Shown one piece after another: positions 36,365 through 53,800 of a stretch of DNA of 64,000 nucleotides. Both the position numbers and the translations under genes were made by a program. The notes below the pieces were generated by a model, which saw only the letters and a list, made by a program, of their open reading frames with translations, had not been told where the DNA came from and ran no database searches. Each line of letters opens with the position of its first letter. Position 1 is the first letter of the stretch. This DNA is from Stereum hirsutum FP-91666 SS1 (taxonomy: Eukaryota > Basidiomycota > Agaricomycetes > Russulales > Stereaceae). The stretch is from the NCBI RefSeq assembly GCF_000264905.1, contig NW_006763145.1:127261-191260 (forward strand). The letters run 5' to 3'.

Positions 36365-37678
36365 CGTGTATTGTTGGTTATCCTGTGCTATCTTCATTGT
36401 TCTTTTTCGTCGCTCTTTCCTTCTCATCTCCTGTACGACAACGAATATAACGAACACAATTTCCTGGATGTATCACTTTATACTGTAGCCTGACGCCACG
36501 GTCGAAAGCCTGGATGATAGGAAACCTTTTTACAGCGTGCAGTTGAATACAGTTGAGTATTCAAACTCCTCGCAGCGACCTCATCTCGTCGTACGACTGC
36601 TCTGTAATACTACCCACTTCAGGACGAGCGTTCCGTCAGAGTACAAGAAGATATCAACAATTCTATTGTCTATAAACACAACATGTCTATACCAAAAGAA
36701 AATATGCAGACATAATGACCAAATATGTCGCAAAAGTCGTCCAAAACATACCAGGCCGTATAAGTGCGTATAAGGATGTATTAGGCTCTTTGTGACGCAG
36801 AACGTTATACGGTAGCAAAGAGGGCAATATGGCCCAATAAGGTCCATAACCTTATGGGACCTTGTATGACCTAACCGTACAGTATAGAGCCTAAAAAGCC
36901 CTTTCCAGGCGTTGTGTTCTGATCTGATCGCTCTCTCGACTTCAGCTTGGCCGCAAAACAATGTATTTGGCATTTACATAGGTAGGGACAGTAAAAATAC
37001 AATAGCAGACATCACAGGAGAGATATCTCGCAAAACAAGCGGCACCTTCGCACCTTCCGGATGACGAGATCATTCTGTACTACTCGACGGAGAGATCAAA
37101 GTCTGGTAACAGACTGATACTGTAGTACTCGAAACACAAAACAACGACTATACTCACCAGTGTATGTGAACACAAGAAGACAGGCTGTGATTTGGAACAT
37201 GTTCTCCTATACATGCACTGTAAGCACAGAAGATATGATCAGATTAGTAGCCTGGCGTTAAGCAAGAGAAACGACGTACGTTTGAGAAGATCGGTAAAGC
37301 ACGGTACGATGCAGCGCGAGTACATCATACGAAAGTCGTCCTTTGGCCGACCGGTATGTCAGGTCAAGTTGAATAAGAGCAGTCCTAGAGAAGATGGGTG
37401 AGATAGACTGGAAGATTTGGAGATTGGGGGACGGGCGCAGCGGTGATGATCCAGTCCTCTTCGGTTGTGCGATGTATCTACTCCTGTATACCCCCAGCTT
37501 CTGCATGCTTTAATGTTCCACAATATTTCATACCTTCACGATGTCGCTGGGCTATATAGCATGCAGCGTATTTAACAAGGAGGGAGATGCACATGGTGGT
37601 CAAAGACAAAGACGCACGTCTGTGGGCGTGGGTGATGACATCATTGAAGGCGTGTGAAGCTCCTCCCTCATTGATCAT
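36365..37678. other. Non-coding stretch left of the foldback
   Basis: No gene was recognised. At 36724-36756 lies a 33-bp sequence whose inverted copy is at 39271-39303. Between 36756 and 36900 are several short ggtcc/ggcc-rich repeats (caatatggcccaataaggtcc) that also have counterparts on the far side of the foldback. Confidence 0.4.
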
Positions 37679-38455
37679 CACGGCGGGGGGACCAGTATTT
37701 GGAGCACGCCAAAGCCATTTGCATTGTGAAATCCATATCCAGAAAATAGATAACACATTGGGATGCTCCAAATTATGTATTTAGCGTAGTTCAGTGGGAA
37801 ATCCATAGTGCTGCTTTGGATTTCGCTTTAGACTCGCCCGAATGAGACACTGAAGAAAGACAATGGTGCCCTGCAAATAATAATTTTTTGCTGAACCTCA
37901 GAGCCCTCCGAATCAAGAGACAAAGGCTGGCTTTGGATCCCAATCTCGCGCTAGCCAAAGCTATCATTTAGACCGCTCGATTTGGTGAACCAAAGGCGAA
38001 CAATCGGGTCCCGTATGGAACTCTCCATAGTCCAACTTTGGAAATTTTGCGAATTGACAGCCAATCAGCGTGCGCCACGTGGCAGATTGTGCTCAAAGCC
38101 AAACTATAGAGAGCACCATATCGGGCTCAGTTGTTCGCCTTTGGTTCACCAAATCGAGCGGTCTAAATGATAGCTTTGGCTAGCGCGAGATTGGGATCCA
38201 AAGCCAGCCTTTGTCTCTTGATTCGGAGGGCTCTGAGGTTCAGCAAAAAATTATTATTTGCAGGGCACCATTGTCTTTCTTCAGTGTCTCATTCGGGCGA
38301 GTCTAAAGCGAAATCCAAAGCAGCACTATGGATTTCCCACTGAACTACGCTAAATACATAATTTGGAGCATCCCAATGTGTTATCTATTTTCTGGATATG
38401 GATTTCACAATGCAAATGGCTTTGGCGTGCTCCAAATACTGGTCCCTCCGCCGTG
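37679..38455. repeat. Long, nearly perfect inverted repeat (foldback)
   Basis: The left arm 37679-38003 and right arm 38132-38455 are reverse complements over about 324 bp with a single visible mismatch near the outer end. The spacer of about 128 bp continues the symmetry imperfectly for another 30 bp on each side. The arms include cacggcgg at the tips and gcgaacaa at the inner ends. Any transcript across it would fold into a very long double-stranded hairpin. Near-identity of the arms means it is young or kept homogenised. Confidence 0.95.
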
Positions 38456-38758
38456 CATTCTGTGGCCCACACCGGCGGTAAGCCACACGTTGGCCCACGT
38501 CATGAACGACGACGAGCAGGTCGTTCTGACTCGCCCATGAGTCTGTTCGTCTCTCCATCGTACAGACTGAGGCAGGCTAAATGAATACCACTTGTGATTT
38601 TTGACTTCTTGTGCTGGAACGACTGGTCCTTAGAGCGTTGATTTGCGGGTGGCGTGAATCGATAATCATGGTGCATAAAATATAGGGTACGCGCTATCCT
38701 GTGCTCTTGACGTTCTGATCCTTACTTGTGCTATTTTTTTATGGTTGCAGTGACTTGA

Positions 38759-39106
38759 ATGGACGATTATCGGTGTCAAGGAGATTGTCAAGATTATTTC
38801 GGGCAAGATTTCCCGCACTGCGCACGCCTTAGGGGCTTGTATCGTTGCTACTTACCGGGAATGGTAAATGGCCCGAATCACGTAGACGTTGCGTTCATGA
38901 CGGCCTTTCGCCGTACCAGTTGGAGGCCAAGGACTTTCTGGGAGGGTTGCAGAGTGTATAGGGAGGAGTCGCACGCAGAATTTGTTCTGGTAGAAGAGCT
39001 CAAGCGTGGTGTTCTCATGTGTCCGACATTCTCTCAACCCGAGAGATGGAGACACTACCTCATGGATACTATTGGTGCGGATGTTTTCCTGCGCACTGGA
39101 AACTGA
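38759..39106 (+). CDS. Hypothetical open frame
   Basis: An uninterrupted frame of 115 residues starts MDDYRCQGDCQDYFGQD and ends DTIGADVFLRTGN. It is rich in Cys, Arg and aromatic residues; no family was recognised. It lies between the foldback and the inverted repeat at 39271, so it could be part of a non-autonomous element. It may also be a chance frame. Confidence 0.25.
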   Translation: MDDYRCQGDCQDYFGQDFPHCARLRGLYRCYLPGMVNGPNHVDVAFMTAFRRTSWRPRTFWEGCRVYREESHAEFVLVEELKRGVLMCPTFSQPERWRHYLMDTIGADVFLRTGN

Positions 39107-39331
39107 GAATTTATTAAAAGTTCACTGAATATACGCTAGGTCTAGTTTGTCCGTCCCCCTTGCATCACTCCAAAAGTAGCGAGGTGATGCAACCTAACGG
39201 TGCATCATAGGCCATACATCGTCCTGATTAGGTCCAATATGGTCCATTAGGTCCAAGCGTCTGTCAAAATGCCTGGTAAGTTTTGAGCAACTTTTGCGAC
39301 ATACCCCCAAAGTACATCCTCCACCGCCATC

Positions 39332-40627
39332 TCACAGATTCGTAATCTGCACCTTGATCGCCCCGCTCTTGTAATCTGCACTCGTCTCAAAGGCCTTCAT
39401 CGCATCGTCCAAAGTAAACCTATGCGTAACCAACTTCCTAACCCTACCTAACACCCCCTCATTGACTAATCTGATCGCCTTCGGCCACGTATTCGTATAC
39501 CTGTGCTGGAACTTCAAATCTACCTCCCTCGTCGCAAGCTTCATGAACGGAAACGTCATCTCGTTCCTCCCCACACCCACGACGAAGACGCGACCACGGA
39601 ACCGAACAGCGTGAGACGAAGCAGCAATGGAGGACTCGACCCCTGTGCATTCGAGGACGACGTCGGGTTCTTCGCCGAGGGCTTCGACGAACGCAGCGGC
39701 GACTTCTTCGGCGGTTTTATCGCGGGGGACTTGGTAGGTGCGCACTGTACCTGGCAAGCCTTCTACGAGCTCCTTCGCGAACTTCAACCTTCCCTCGTCG
39801 ATATCGGTAATAAGAATCGGTTCCGCCCCCGCCGCCTTCGCACAAAGCAGCGTCATCAGACCAATAGGACCAGCCCCACAAACAACCGCGATCTCTCCGA
39901 GTCTGAGGTCCGCACGCTCGACGGCACCGAGTGCGACGGAGAGGGGTTCGAGGAGCGCGCCGTCTTCGTAGGACATCGTCTCGGGGAGTTTGTGGCACCA
40001 TATGGCGGGGTGGGTGAAGTAGCGACGAAGGAAACCGGGGACGGGTGGCGCTGAGGGGAAGCGGATACTGGTGCAGCCATTGTAGGCGCCGGAAAGACAG
40101 GGTTTGCACGTGTGGCAGGGAATATTGGGTTCGATGGCGACTTTGTCGCCAGGTTTCAGGTGTTTGACAGAGGGGTGGACAGCGACAATCTAGTCCACGA
40201 TACGTATTAGTCAGGACTCTGGACTCAGTGGATATAGATGATAGAAAGAATAACGAACGAACCTGGCCAGCAGATTCATGACCAAGTATCTGCTTGTCCT
40301 TGATGACCATAGGTCCAATATGTCCGGTATGCCAAAAGTGGACGTCAGAACTGTAACAAAGTCAGCCCATCAGCGTTCACGTTCCTTCGTACGCGCCACA
40401 CAGAGGACCACAAGTATCACGCCACACGAATGGCTATGAATAGAGTAGATGCGCACATACCCACAAATACCCGTGCTCTTCATTTCCACCAAAGCCTGCC
40501 CATGCTCGAGTTGGACTCCATTGACGATTTCCTCGACGCTCGGCTCTGCCGCACCAACCCATAAGTTATGTTCCGTGTCCGTGTATACGCCGATGTTGGA
40601 CTTCGAGTTCGCGGTAATGGTCGACAT
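39332..40627 (-). CDS. Zinc-dependent polyol dehydrogenase (sorbitol/xylitol/arabinitol type), copy 1
   Basis: Three exons (40627-40461, 40350-40263, 40189-39332) give about 370 residues. It is a medium-chain dehydrogenase: [13 protein letters not shown] carries the catalytic-zinc Cys, GHESAG the His-Glu pair, and [15 protein letters not shown] the four structural-zinc cysteines. [15 protein letters not shown] follows, then the NAD-binding [20 protein letters not shown] with an Asp-rich ILITDID that favours NAD+ over NADP+. The enzyme should oxidise a sugar alcohol to a keto-sugar in the cytosol, as in the xylose/arabinose pathway. Sequence alone does not tell L-arabinitol 4-dehydrogenase, xylitol dehydrogenase and sorbitol dehydrogenase apart. 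A close paralogue is at 61178-62445 on the other strand, with the same two intron positions. Confidence 0.88.
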
Positions 40628-43314
40628 GGGTGATGTCTAGGAGATGATGGGTCGTTGGGTCAGTTCGTACTGGAGACAAGGAGGAATGTGGGCTGAGGAT
40701 GGATGAGACGCTAAGGACGGCAAGTAAAAGCCCTAGCTCGACATTAATACTTCGTGGTATCAGCGGGTAACGGCATTATGAAAGTCCGACCTATGGTCAT
40801 GAGTACGAGAGCTGCTGAGATTCGAGAATAGACACTAATAGACAAGTGACACCGAAAGGACCATGAGCTCAACAAATGACACGAATGTACATCTCAAACA
40901 GTTCAGGTAGGGTCTGTGAGAGTCCGATAGGGCCGATTTACTCGACGTGGAAGTATCGGAAGTGGAAGTATATTGTTTCTGTGTGTACTCAGATAGGTCG
41001 GAAGCCAGGAAGTCTCTCATTCGGGGTTCACGTGTTCGAAACTTGCATAGAGTCGACACATATCCTCGAGACTTCGGATGGCCGTGGTCCATCGGGATCC
41101 CATCGCTTGGGATTGGCCATGACACACAGTGAGCACTACGTACCAGAGCCTTTGTGCAAGTTATGTACTCCTATTGAAAGAGCCATCCGCGCGGATTTGT
41201 TAGAAGTTCAAGCAAACAGACTACGCACCCGAGTGAACCAATGAGAAGTCCTTTCGCAAGGAGGCAGTCTTAGACACTGATGGACTGAGACCAAGAAAGC
41301 ATGAATGCGTCTTATTTCAGTCATCGGCTGACATCAATGATCGAACGAGAACCGAGTATGGAGATAAATATGCCGAAGAGTATCGGATGTACAGGAATGT
41401 CCTATCTCTCACACATCTGGGCGTAAAGGAGAGGTGGTTGAGCCAGCATACCCAAGATTGGACGCCTAAGAAACGGATGACACAAACAACAGGTGTTGTA
41501 GACGCAAGCTTGAACTCTTATGTTCACAACTTACGCACAGGGTAGACACACACGGGAGGAGAAGCCAAGACTCAAATAAACATACGGCGCAGGGCTTTCT
41601 ATGTAGTAGGATACGGTCAGTCTGAACACATACTATGTCGAATAGGCGATCTTAATGTATCAGGACCTACCAGAAGACTTTGTTGGTCAACGCTACCCAA
41701 CGAAGGACATCTGCTGGGATCGATGACAATGCCGAGATGAAGAGAGGTAGACGGAGATGCTGCAGGCCCTTTTCGTCGTACATGATGACTCTGACGCACA
41801 CCTAAACCGAAAGGACGGTGGGTGCGCCAGAATAAGAGGAGATATTACCTGTTGAGCGAGCAATAAAGCTGAGTCAGCATCCAGTATCGATTCTGCGAGT
41901 AGAGATACTAAAGAGAGGAATGTGGAAGAATGTGATGACTGAAAGCCCTCTGAACGGAGCGCGTACCTCAAGCCTCAGGTATTCAGCCCGCCTTCGGCCG
42001 GCGAAAGCAGCCAAAATTGAGCGTGAAGTATATACTGGCAATGAACGGCGGTCGAAAACGATGTTCAGCTTGATTTAGGGATTGATTGCGCTTGGTACGT
42101 TCGATACAAAATGTGACTCAATGACAGTGTTCAAGCAAAAGACCAAGATGGAGTGGTGATAGTGCTTGGAATCGGCCATGAAAGATCGAGGGATGAGGGC
42201 CCCTATCCCCGCATTTGAAGAGATAGGAAGAGATAGGACGTGTAAAGCGAGCAAACAAACCGACCTACGTATACGTGGTGGTCGGGGAGAGAAATGCAAC
42301 GGTGTGGCCAGTGCCACGAGGCGGGGTACAATGGCACGGCATTTGCCGAATGTCTTTGTGGCGCAACTTGCAAGCTTGTGTTTTTTCAGCATTTTCCAGC
42401 TTCCCCTCCTTCACGCAGAACGCCGTCCTTAGCCAAAATCGATTCTCAAAAAACCCATAATTCAGGAGCTTCATTCGAACTTGACAGTGAAGGTAGGTTC
42501 TTACTCTAGCGATGCCAGGCTCCGGCGGCTTACGGTGAACATCCTCATTCGACGTCTTTGACCTTCTCGGGGTACCAGTGTTTGATACTTGTGAACAAGG
42601 GTGCATGTCGGTTGAGGTCGGTCGTCCTGACGATCTTAATTGTAACAAAATGGATGTGTGGCGGCATTGATGCGCCTTTGTTTTCGAGCAATATGGTTAC
42701 GGCAAAACGGCTACCAATCGGCCTCTGTTTACCCCCTTTTTAGGTAAGGCAATGTTGCTCGTCCGCGTCGTTCCCACAGCGTCTTCGATGTGGTCACATT
42801 CACCCTCTTCTAGTTCATCTCCGTCAAATATTCCCAGCTGAAACAGGGAAGTCTCTTGTGCTTTCGTTTGAGTATGTGTATCTTCAAAGCGTAATTCAAA
42901 GCGAAGGGAAGGACACATACGCTGCAGCCAATGGCTAGAAGCCACCGGCACTGGTAGTGCCTAAAAAGTACGCCGTCATTCCTCCATACGAGGTGATGCA
43001 AGGTGATGCAGGGTGATGCGCACTCGTAGCACCCATCCGCCGGTGCCGTTGCTACAGGGTGACCACGCTCGTATCAAAAGGAAGCTCGTCATTATGAATG
43101 TTGGTCCAGGTCGTCCGTCTTGTCTCATCTTGGATAGCGAATTCTCAGGCTCTCCTCTTTTCTCCTCACACCACTCCCACCCCAACTCCCCAGTCTGTCT
43201 CCCCTTGGGTCCATGTCTCGCACCAATTGAAGGCATAGAGCTTTCCTGTCATTACCATCGCACGGCCAACCCTTATTTTATTCTGCAAAGCTCAGAGGGT
43301 TCCGAGAGCTTCCC
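40628..43314. other. Long intergenic stretch without a supported gene
   Basis: The part next to 40627 should contain the promoter of the minus-strand dehydrogenase. Open frames at 40876-41244 (+), 41693-41971 (-), 42265-42648 (-) and 42294-42509 (+) carry no recognisable motif and overlap in conflicting frames. A short tandem repeat of ggtgatgca occurs at about 42994-43018; a similar gaggtgatgcaa is at 39181. Confidence 0.4.
42994..43018. repeat. Short tandem repeat (ggtgatgca x3)
   Basis: Three near-identical units (ggtgatgca, ggtgatgca, ggtgatgcg) occur back to back upstream of the membrane-protein gene. They could be coincidental or a binding-site array. Confidence 0.7.
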
Positions 43315-44839
43315 ATGAACTTCACCTTTGATGACTCTGAAGCGGACTTGTTGTATTCGTCGGACTGGGAGACGCAGCCATCGACCGATCCGAATCTCTC
43401 ATCTTTCTTCCAGTCGACATATCACGCTGCGACGAGTGACGGAGCGATTGTGAACTTCACATTCTTTGGTATGTCATTACTGTTGTTTGCTCGCTGATCG
43501 CGTTGCGAAGATGTTAAGCGCTGATGGCCGTCGCTGTTCCTGTAGGATCTGCCATCTTCGTTGTTGGCTCCAAAGGTCCTGATCATGTGCGTTTCTGTCC
43601 ACGCCCTCTAGCAAACGTGGAAACTCATTCTACATCTGAATCTATACGACCATGTAGGGAAGGTTTACCGTTCAATGCGACGACGTTGTGGCCCCAAACA
43701 TTGACGCCGGCGCAACCACGACGCTTTTCCAACAACTGCTCTTCGACTACACCTTTCCCAGCGACGGTCAACACTTCATTTCCATAACTGCACACCTTGC
43801 GGACGGTAGAGACTGGTTGGATTTGGATTACATTACTTTCACGCAGTCGCCCAAGTGCGTGCATTTCCTTTGCTCTTATGTTTATTCCCGAGGAGCTGAT
43901 CGAGGTTCGCGGTGATCAGTGGCACCGTAACGTCTGCGACGACAACAGCACCTGCATCCTCTGGGACCGTGACACCTCCATGGGCGACTGAGTGAGCCCA
44001 GGTCATATTTCCTCATTTCAACTCACGCCTGAATATTACTCCCTCAGGACCGTATCCATATCCGCGTCACCTCTACCACCAGTCAGCGGCTCAACGTCGG
44101 TCCTCCTCGACTTCTTTTCTTTACCTCATGCTCAGCGCAGATCCTTTCCTTTCTCAACAGGTCTACAAATTCTACCTCCAAAGCCACCCTCATCGCTGCC
44201 TGCACCCTTGGTTCCATCCTTGGCGTCCTCCTCGTTGCCTTTTGTACCTTCTTTTTCCTCCGCAGCGTCAGGAATCGCGACTCCGCTGAAGAACGCGCAT
44301 TCCGCCACGGTGGAGGTCCACCACCCAACCAACTTTACTCCACCCCCAACACTCCTTTCCACAGTCCGACCGAACCCAAACCTCAACCGGAGTCGTACAT
44401 CTCCCCACGAACGCCACCTTCACCCACCTCCGAACTTCCGCCAGTCTCTGCGAAACCCAAACACGTCTGGCTCCCGTCGCTGTCACTTCCTTTTTTCAGC
44501 TCCATAAGACGACCACGAACCGACCTGGAACAGGCGCCCCGATTCTCCTACCCTGATGTTGCAGACAACACCAACAACGAACACGGTACACACTTCTCCG
44601 CTTCTAACCCGCAAATGGCGAACTACAGGCCACCATCGGAGCTCTCGAATCCAGGAATTCCGAGTCCAGGAATCGGAGTGGGTGCGGGGCATAGATTGTT
44701 TGCGCATGCGATGCCGCCCGTGAGGCCGCCTCGACCACCCCCTAGGCCGGGGACGTTCGATCCATTCGGATTGAGAAATGGGCAGGACGAGTATGATGAC
44801 GGAGATTCGAGGATGACGGATTTTTTGCAGGTTAGATGA
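43315..44839 (+). CDS. Single-pass membrane protein with Pro-rich cytoplasmic tail
   Basis: Five exons (43315-43468, 43546-43586, 43658-43854, 43920-43991, 44161-44839) give about 380 residues. The outer part reads MNFTFDDSEADLLYSSDWET, GAIVNFTFFGSAIFVVGSKG, FTVQCDDVVAPN and GQHFISITAHLADGRDWLDL with DYITFTQSP. This jelly-roll-like pattern (N-F-T-x-D-D, then Y-S-x-x-W, then L-D-I/L-D-Y) is typical of a large Agaricomycete family of putative surface proteins. A Ser/Thr linker leads to one membrane helix (LIAACTLGSILGVLLVAFCT), then FFFLRSVRNR as stop-transfer. The cytoplasmic tail is Pro/Ser-rich (PPVRPPRPPPRPG). No signal peptide precedes N-F-T, so a short 5' exon may have been missed. Function is unknown; a sensor or wall-linked role is a guess. 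Confidence 0.78.
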
Positions 44840-46338
44840 GTTAGATGGAGGATCGGTTGGTCGGTCGACCGGGGTTGGATTGTGGATGGAGGAGGCATCG
44901 ACCGGACGGTCACGGCTGATGGAGGAGGGCAGGCCTGTAAGATATATATGAATGGGATTTCAGGCGGGCCTGCGGGTGGCAGTTGGTATGTTGCTGGGCT
45001 CGCCACGTCGCCTGTGTAAATACAAGATACACGGGATCGCGACACGACACATGCTCTTTTCTTCCTCACACTCGTTTTCTCTTTTTCTTGGTTATTCTCT
45101 GTTTTGGATTCCTCGGGCCCGGGCTTTCGTTGCAGTCATTCACTTTTGACCACTACCTCTTTTTCTTTGTTTGATCCTTCGTTCGTTCCATTAGTGAACG
45201 CCCCCTCACACGATTTCCTACCTTATCCATTCGTGCGTAGACGCCGGTTGTATCCTTATTCTTCCGTTCTTTCTCTTCCTTTCTTCATCCTCTCAAAGGG
45301 GCCGGGCGTCTGTATACCCCTACTTACCCATACTACCCACATATCTAACCTCATTCCTTATCTGCCGACCGCTGGGATTAACCGCCGCCTACTTACTGTG
45401 ATCGCTAAGTGTCGCCATGATGACTTCAAGTTCAATACAATCTAAACTGGATACCCTATCTGCCTTGTTTCTGAATCTGTTTCTGTACGCCATTCTTTTT
45501 CGCTTCTCCTCTGGTTTCAATTGTTCTCGCCCTCTACACATGATGTTTAACTTTCGCTTTCGCTTTCGATGCGCTCTGTACCTACCCGTCCGTCCTCGTC
45601 CTTTCCTTCGTTCTACTACTTCCTGTACTCCGTCTTATACACGCCGGCACTGTTGCGCAGCAGTATGTATCTGTACTTTTTACTCACCACAACCTTGAAG
45701 CCTTTTTATATCCTTGCCATATTGCGTGGAGACACACCCAAACGAAAGAGAACGGCTGTAACATAACATGATTGCGACACGCATATAGGCACAAGTGACA
45801 ACATGGGTTCGACGCGAGAACAAAGTCGGGCTCGAAACGCAAAGAAACGAAACGGAAAACAGCGCTAGCAGCACAAGAATTGTATGGTTAGAAGTCTGAA
45901 TCGGTCGATATATGGATTATGAACAGAAGGGAAAGAAAAGAAGAAGGAAAACGAAGCCCAGAAAGAAGAGAAAAGAAAAGAAAAGATTAGCGTAGATTCA
46001 CTGAAGCTGAAGAAATCGCTTGGGACTGCGCCGAACGTTAACAGAAACGGACTGGACCGGAATGGAATGGACTGGATTGGATTGGGCTCCGAGCGCCGCA
46101 CTAAGGACGAAAAGCAAGAATCGAAAGGTTATGTGGAAAACACAAGGATAGAGGCGTGCGAGAGGGAAAAAAAAAGAACCACCAGTCAACGAAACGATGA
46201 GATACAACAACAACAACATAACGGCAACAACAACAACAGAAACAACAAGCACAAGCCGTCTAGACGATCACATCGTACACTCCCCATCCCCCCACTCGTC
46301 CCCATCCCAACCCCGAACGTCGAACCCCCAAAACATGA
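44840..46338. other. Intergenic region between convergent genes
   Basis: It lies between the 3' ends of the membrane-protein gene (+) and the SRPK-type kinase (-). 45040-45760 is strongly pyrimidine-rich on the plus strand. CAA-rich low-complexity sequence at about 46204-46250 is just beyond the kinase stop. No gene was recognised. Confidence 0.45.
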
Positions 46339-50850
<4,512 letters not shown>

Positions 50851-50899
50851 ATTTTCGCCAAACTAGCTTTCTGCTTTGAACGGCCGCAGCACTTCGACG

Positions 50900-53800
50900 C
50901 GCACGACCACTCTACGATTTATCCAACTCCGACCATGTCTGCTTTGTTTTCGTGTGCGCTGGGAGATATGGGCCTTGCGACTTGCGCAGTGACTGTGTCG
51001 ACGCGTCTTGGCAGACCGTGGCTTGTTCGCTATCCTCTCGCCCATTCTCTCTGGTGCTTTCGCATAGTACCTTGACATTGTAGCTGCGCAACGTCCACAG
51101 GTGCGTGAAAGGATTAAACTCTGCGTGGAATGTCAAAGTCGACCATCAGGCAACACGCACACGATCTCGCTGTTCTGGCATTGGTCTGGCTTGTTTACTT
51201 TTCTCGTGGCCAATCATGGCATGGGCATTTGTACTGGGGCCACCGTCATGTCCTGCATGCTTGCGAGATTCCTGTCTTCAGTACCTCCAAGTTATTTGTT
51301 CTGTGTATAATTCAACTGTGCTGTACGATTCAGAGTACTTGGTCGAAGGATCCTGGCGGCAAAGTTTCACCTCCACAGTGTAGCGCAATCGGCACACACG
51401 CCGTTAATTCGCTCGCGCTCTGCCTCGTAATTCGAACTTGAAGTTACCTCTCGCACCAGACATGCGCCATCCCGGTCGTCTTCGCCACCATCAAGGTCCG
51501 AGTAAGTACATACTACATATCGGTAGGTCTGTATATCTCGTTCGCCTTTTATATTGAGCCTTCTGTCCTTTTCCAATACGCGTAAGTATGCAGTTCACGC
51601 AAGACGTCACACTATCTCCTACGAGACATATCACAGGCATCCTTTCTTCTCAATCGGTCACTAATTCAACCCGGATCAACTTGTACAATTCATTACTCCG
51701 TACAGGCGCCCAGCATCTGAATCAACATCGACACCATCCTCGCTTGGGCCCGACAGACCACTCACAACTCAACCTCCCCTACTCCAAATGCTCATCCTTC
51801 GGGAGCTCTGCGCGTCCAACTGTCCGGCGACGGTGATCCCTCACGACGTGTCAAATTCGCAGACCGTACCCGTACATATGCTCCAGTGCGTTTACATTAC
51901 CTAACCTCCGTTTCTTCGCTCGTCTCGTCATCCCAATAAACATTACAGCTCTCCATACAGTACACATACACACGACCAGAACGCTCCGAATGTTGACTTG
52001 TCCCGCTGCGGACGGTGGGCCACGATGACAAGGAATACCTTCCGCGACGAGACGTCTCTGTGCATCCCTACTTCCCAGCCGACCATCAATTGAACTTGGA
52101 GCAGGCCGACTCTGTTTCTCCGTAGCTGTATCAACATCGAGACCACCACGGTTGGGCCGACAGACCGCTCGCAAATCCATCTTCTGTAACGCTTGTTTGC
52201 CCTTCGGTAGCTGCTGCATAAGTCGACTATTTCTTTGCCGGCGATGGTGCGTTATCCCAGCCGGTCACCGTACTTTTCCGATGCGTTTGCATCAACCTCC
52301 TTTCTTCGCTCGTTTCATGCTCACAATAAACATCCCATCTCTTCGTACACTTATACTTACCTATGACCAGAATGTTCCAAGTGTTGACTTAGCCCACTAC
52401 GAACTGCGGGCCACAATGTCAGAGATACCGTCTGCATGAGACGTCTCTATGCACCCCTTCTTCTCAACAGACCACTAACTTGGAGCAAGTTCACTCCATT
52501 TCTTCGTACAGGTGCCTCGCATCTGAATCTGCATCAACATCCCGACCACGATGTTCCAAGTCCTAACCACGATGCTTCAAGTCGGGGGAGACTCGGGGAG
52601 AGGAGATCGAGAAGTTAACAAAGAGTATGACAAGGATGAGGGATCGAGATGGCAGATCGCGAAGTGCCCGAAATTCATCATGGCAGTGCAGCCCATAATT
52701 GTGCCTCGAGAGAATGCAGCGCTAAATAACCAGCAGCGTGAGCTTCTCACCCCTCCCAGACTCCCAACCCAGACGATTCAAATGTACACTTCGCTCGTAT
52801 ATATTGTTGACTCATCTTGTTCTTCGTTGGTTTCACTATCCTTCCCCTACAGCGGATGCGTACAATAACCCACAAACCGAGGCATTCACGGCGATGCTCA
52901 TGCTCGAGATCGAGAACAAGATCAATCCTCAGTGACTGAGTGTTCACTAGTCGACCGAGGGGCCTGGAGTGGGTGGTTCGACCTCGTTGTCGTCTGTCGA
53001 TGCTCAGTATCGGTGCTTGAGCCGCTGTCGTTGTCGTTGTTGCTCTGTGTCGTTCTCTTCGTCGATGCTAAACTGAACTGGCTATTTAATCTCAAGGGTT
53101 CCTTGTTTTCTGACCGTTGATGAAACTGTTGCCAGCTGATAAGATGACGGAATATGCAGATCTCGGCGTATGGTACGATTGACACAGACAATGGACTCAC
53201 GAATCGATCCTTAGTAATGCCCATCTAGCTCAGCGCTCATATTTCGGCAGCTATAGGTCAACTACTTACTTTATACCGAAAGCTTTCAAAGGGGGAAAAT
53301 AGTAGGTCGTATTCTGGACCGTGCTTTCTGGTGAATCTACTTCAACCTCCTTTCTTCGCTCGTTTTATCCTCACGAGGAATCCTTCAGATCCCCATATAC
53401 CGACCTTCTTATGACTGGATGTCGGTACTCAGCCTCCTACTCAACACAAACGGCGCACCACGATGTACCAGACATATCTAGGCGTCCCTACTTCCAACCT
53501 GGTCACCGACTCGGAGCAAGTCCACTCCATTTCTCCGTACAGCTATATCGAAGTCGAGAGCACTATCCTTGGGTCTGCAAAGACCGACTACTTTGTGCCG
53601 GTGACGGTACGGTGATTACTTACGACGTTTTCAAATTCGCAGAATCCTCAACCCCAGGCCGTATCCGTACTCTGCTCTCCGGTGCGTTTGCGTCAACTTC
53701 TTTTCCTCGCTTATCTTACCATCACAATAAACATCGTAGCTCTTCATACTTATACTTACCCCTCGACCGCCAACAAAACCTCAGTGGACCACAACGACAA

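Larger units (their letters stand above)
36724..39303. mobile_element. Possible 2.58-kb non-autonomous element bounded by inverted 33-bp repeats
   Basis: The ends 36724-36756 and 39271-39303 are inverted repeats with 29 of 33 positions equal (tatgtcgcaaaagt ... taccaggc). Inside lie related ggtcc-rich short repeats, the 777-bp foldback and an open frame at 38759-39106. The borders, any target-site duplication and any second copy are unknown, so this is tentative. Confidence 0.35.

Noticed and set aside
33822..40627. Biosynthetic gene cluster of the monooxygenase and the dehydrogenase
   Set aside because: The two genes are separated by 3 kb of repeat sequence, and no core synthase, transporter or regulator lies nearby; the dehydrogenase is a primary-metabolism type.
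42265..42648. Overlapping open frames with Cys pairs (for example MQRCGQCHEAG on the plus strand) suggesting a small zinc-binding protein
   Set aside because: The Cys spacing does not match a known finger, and conflicting frames are open on both strands.
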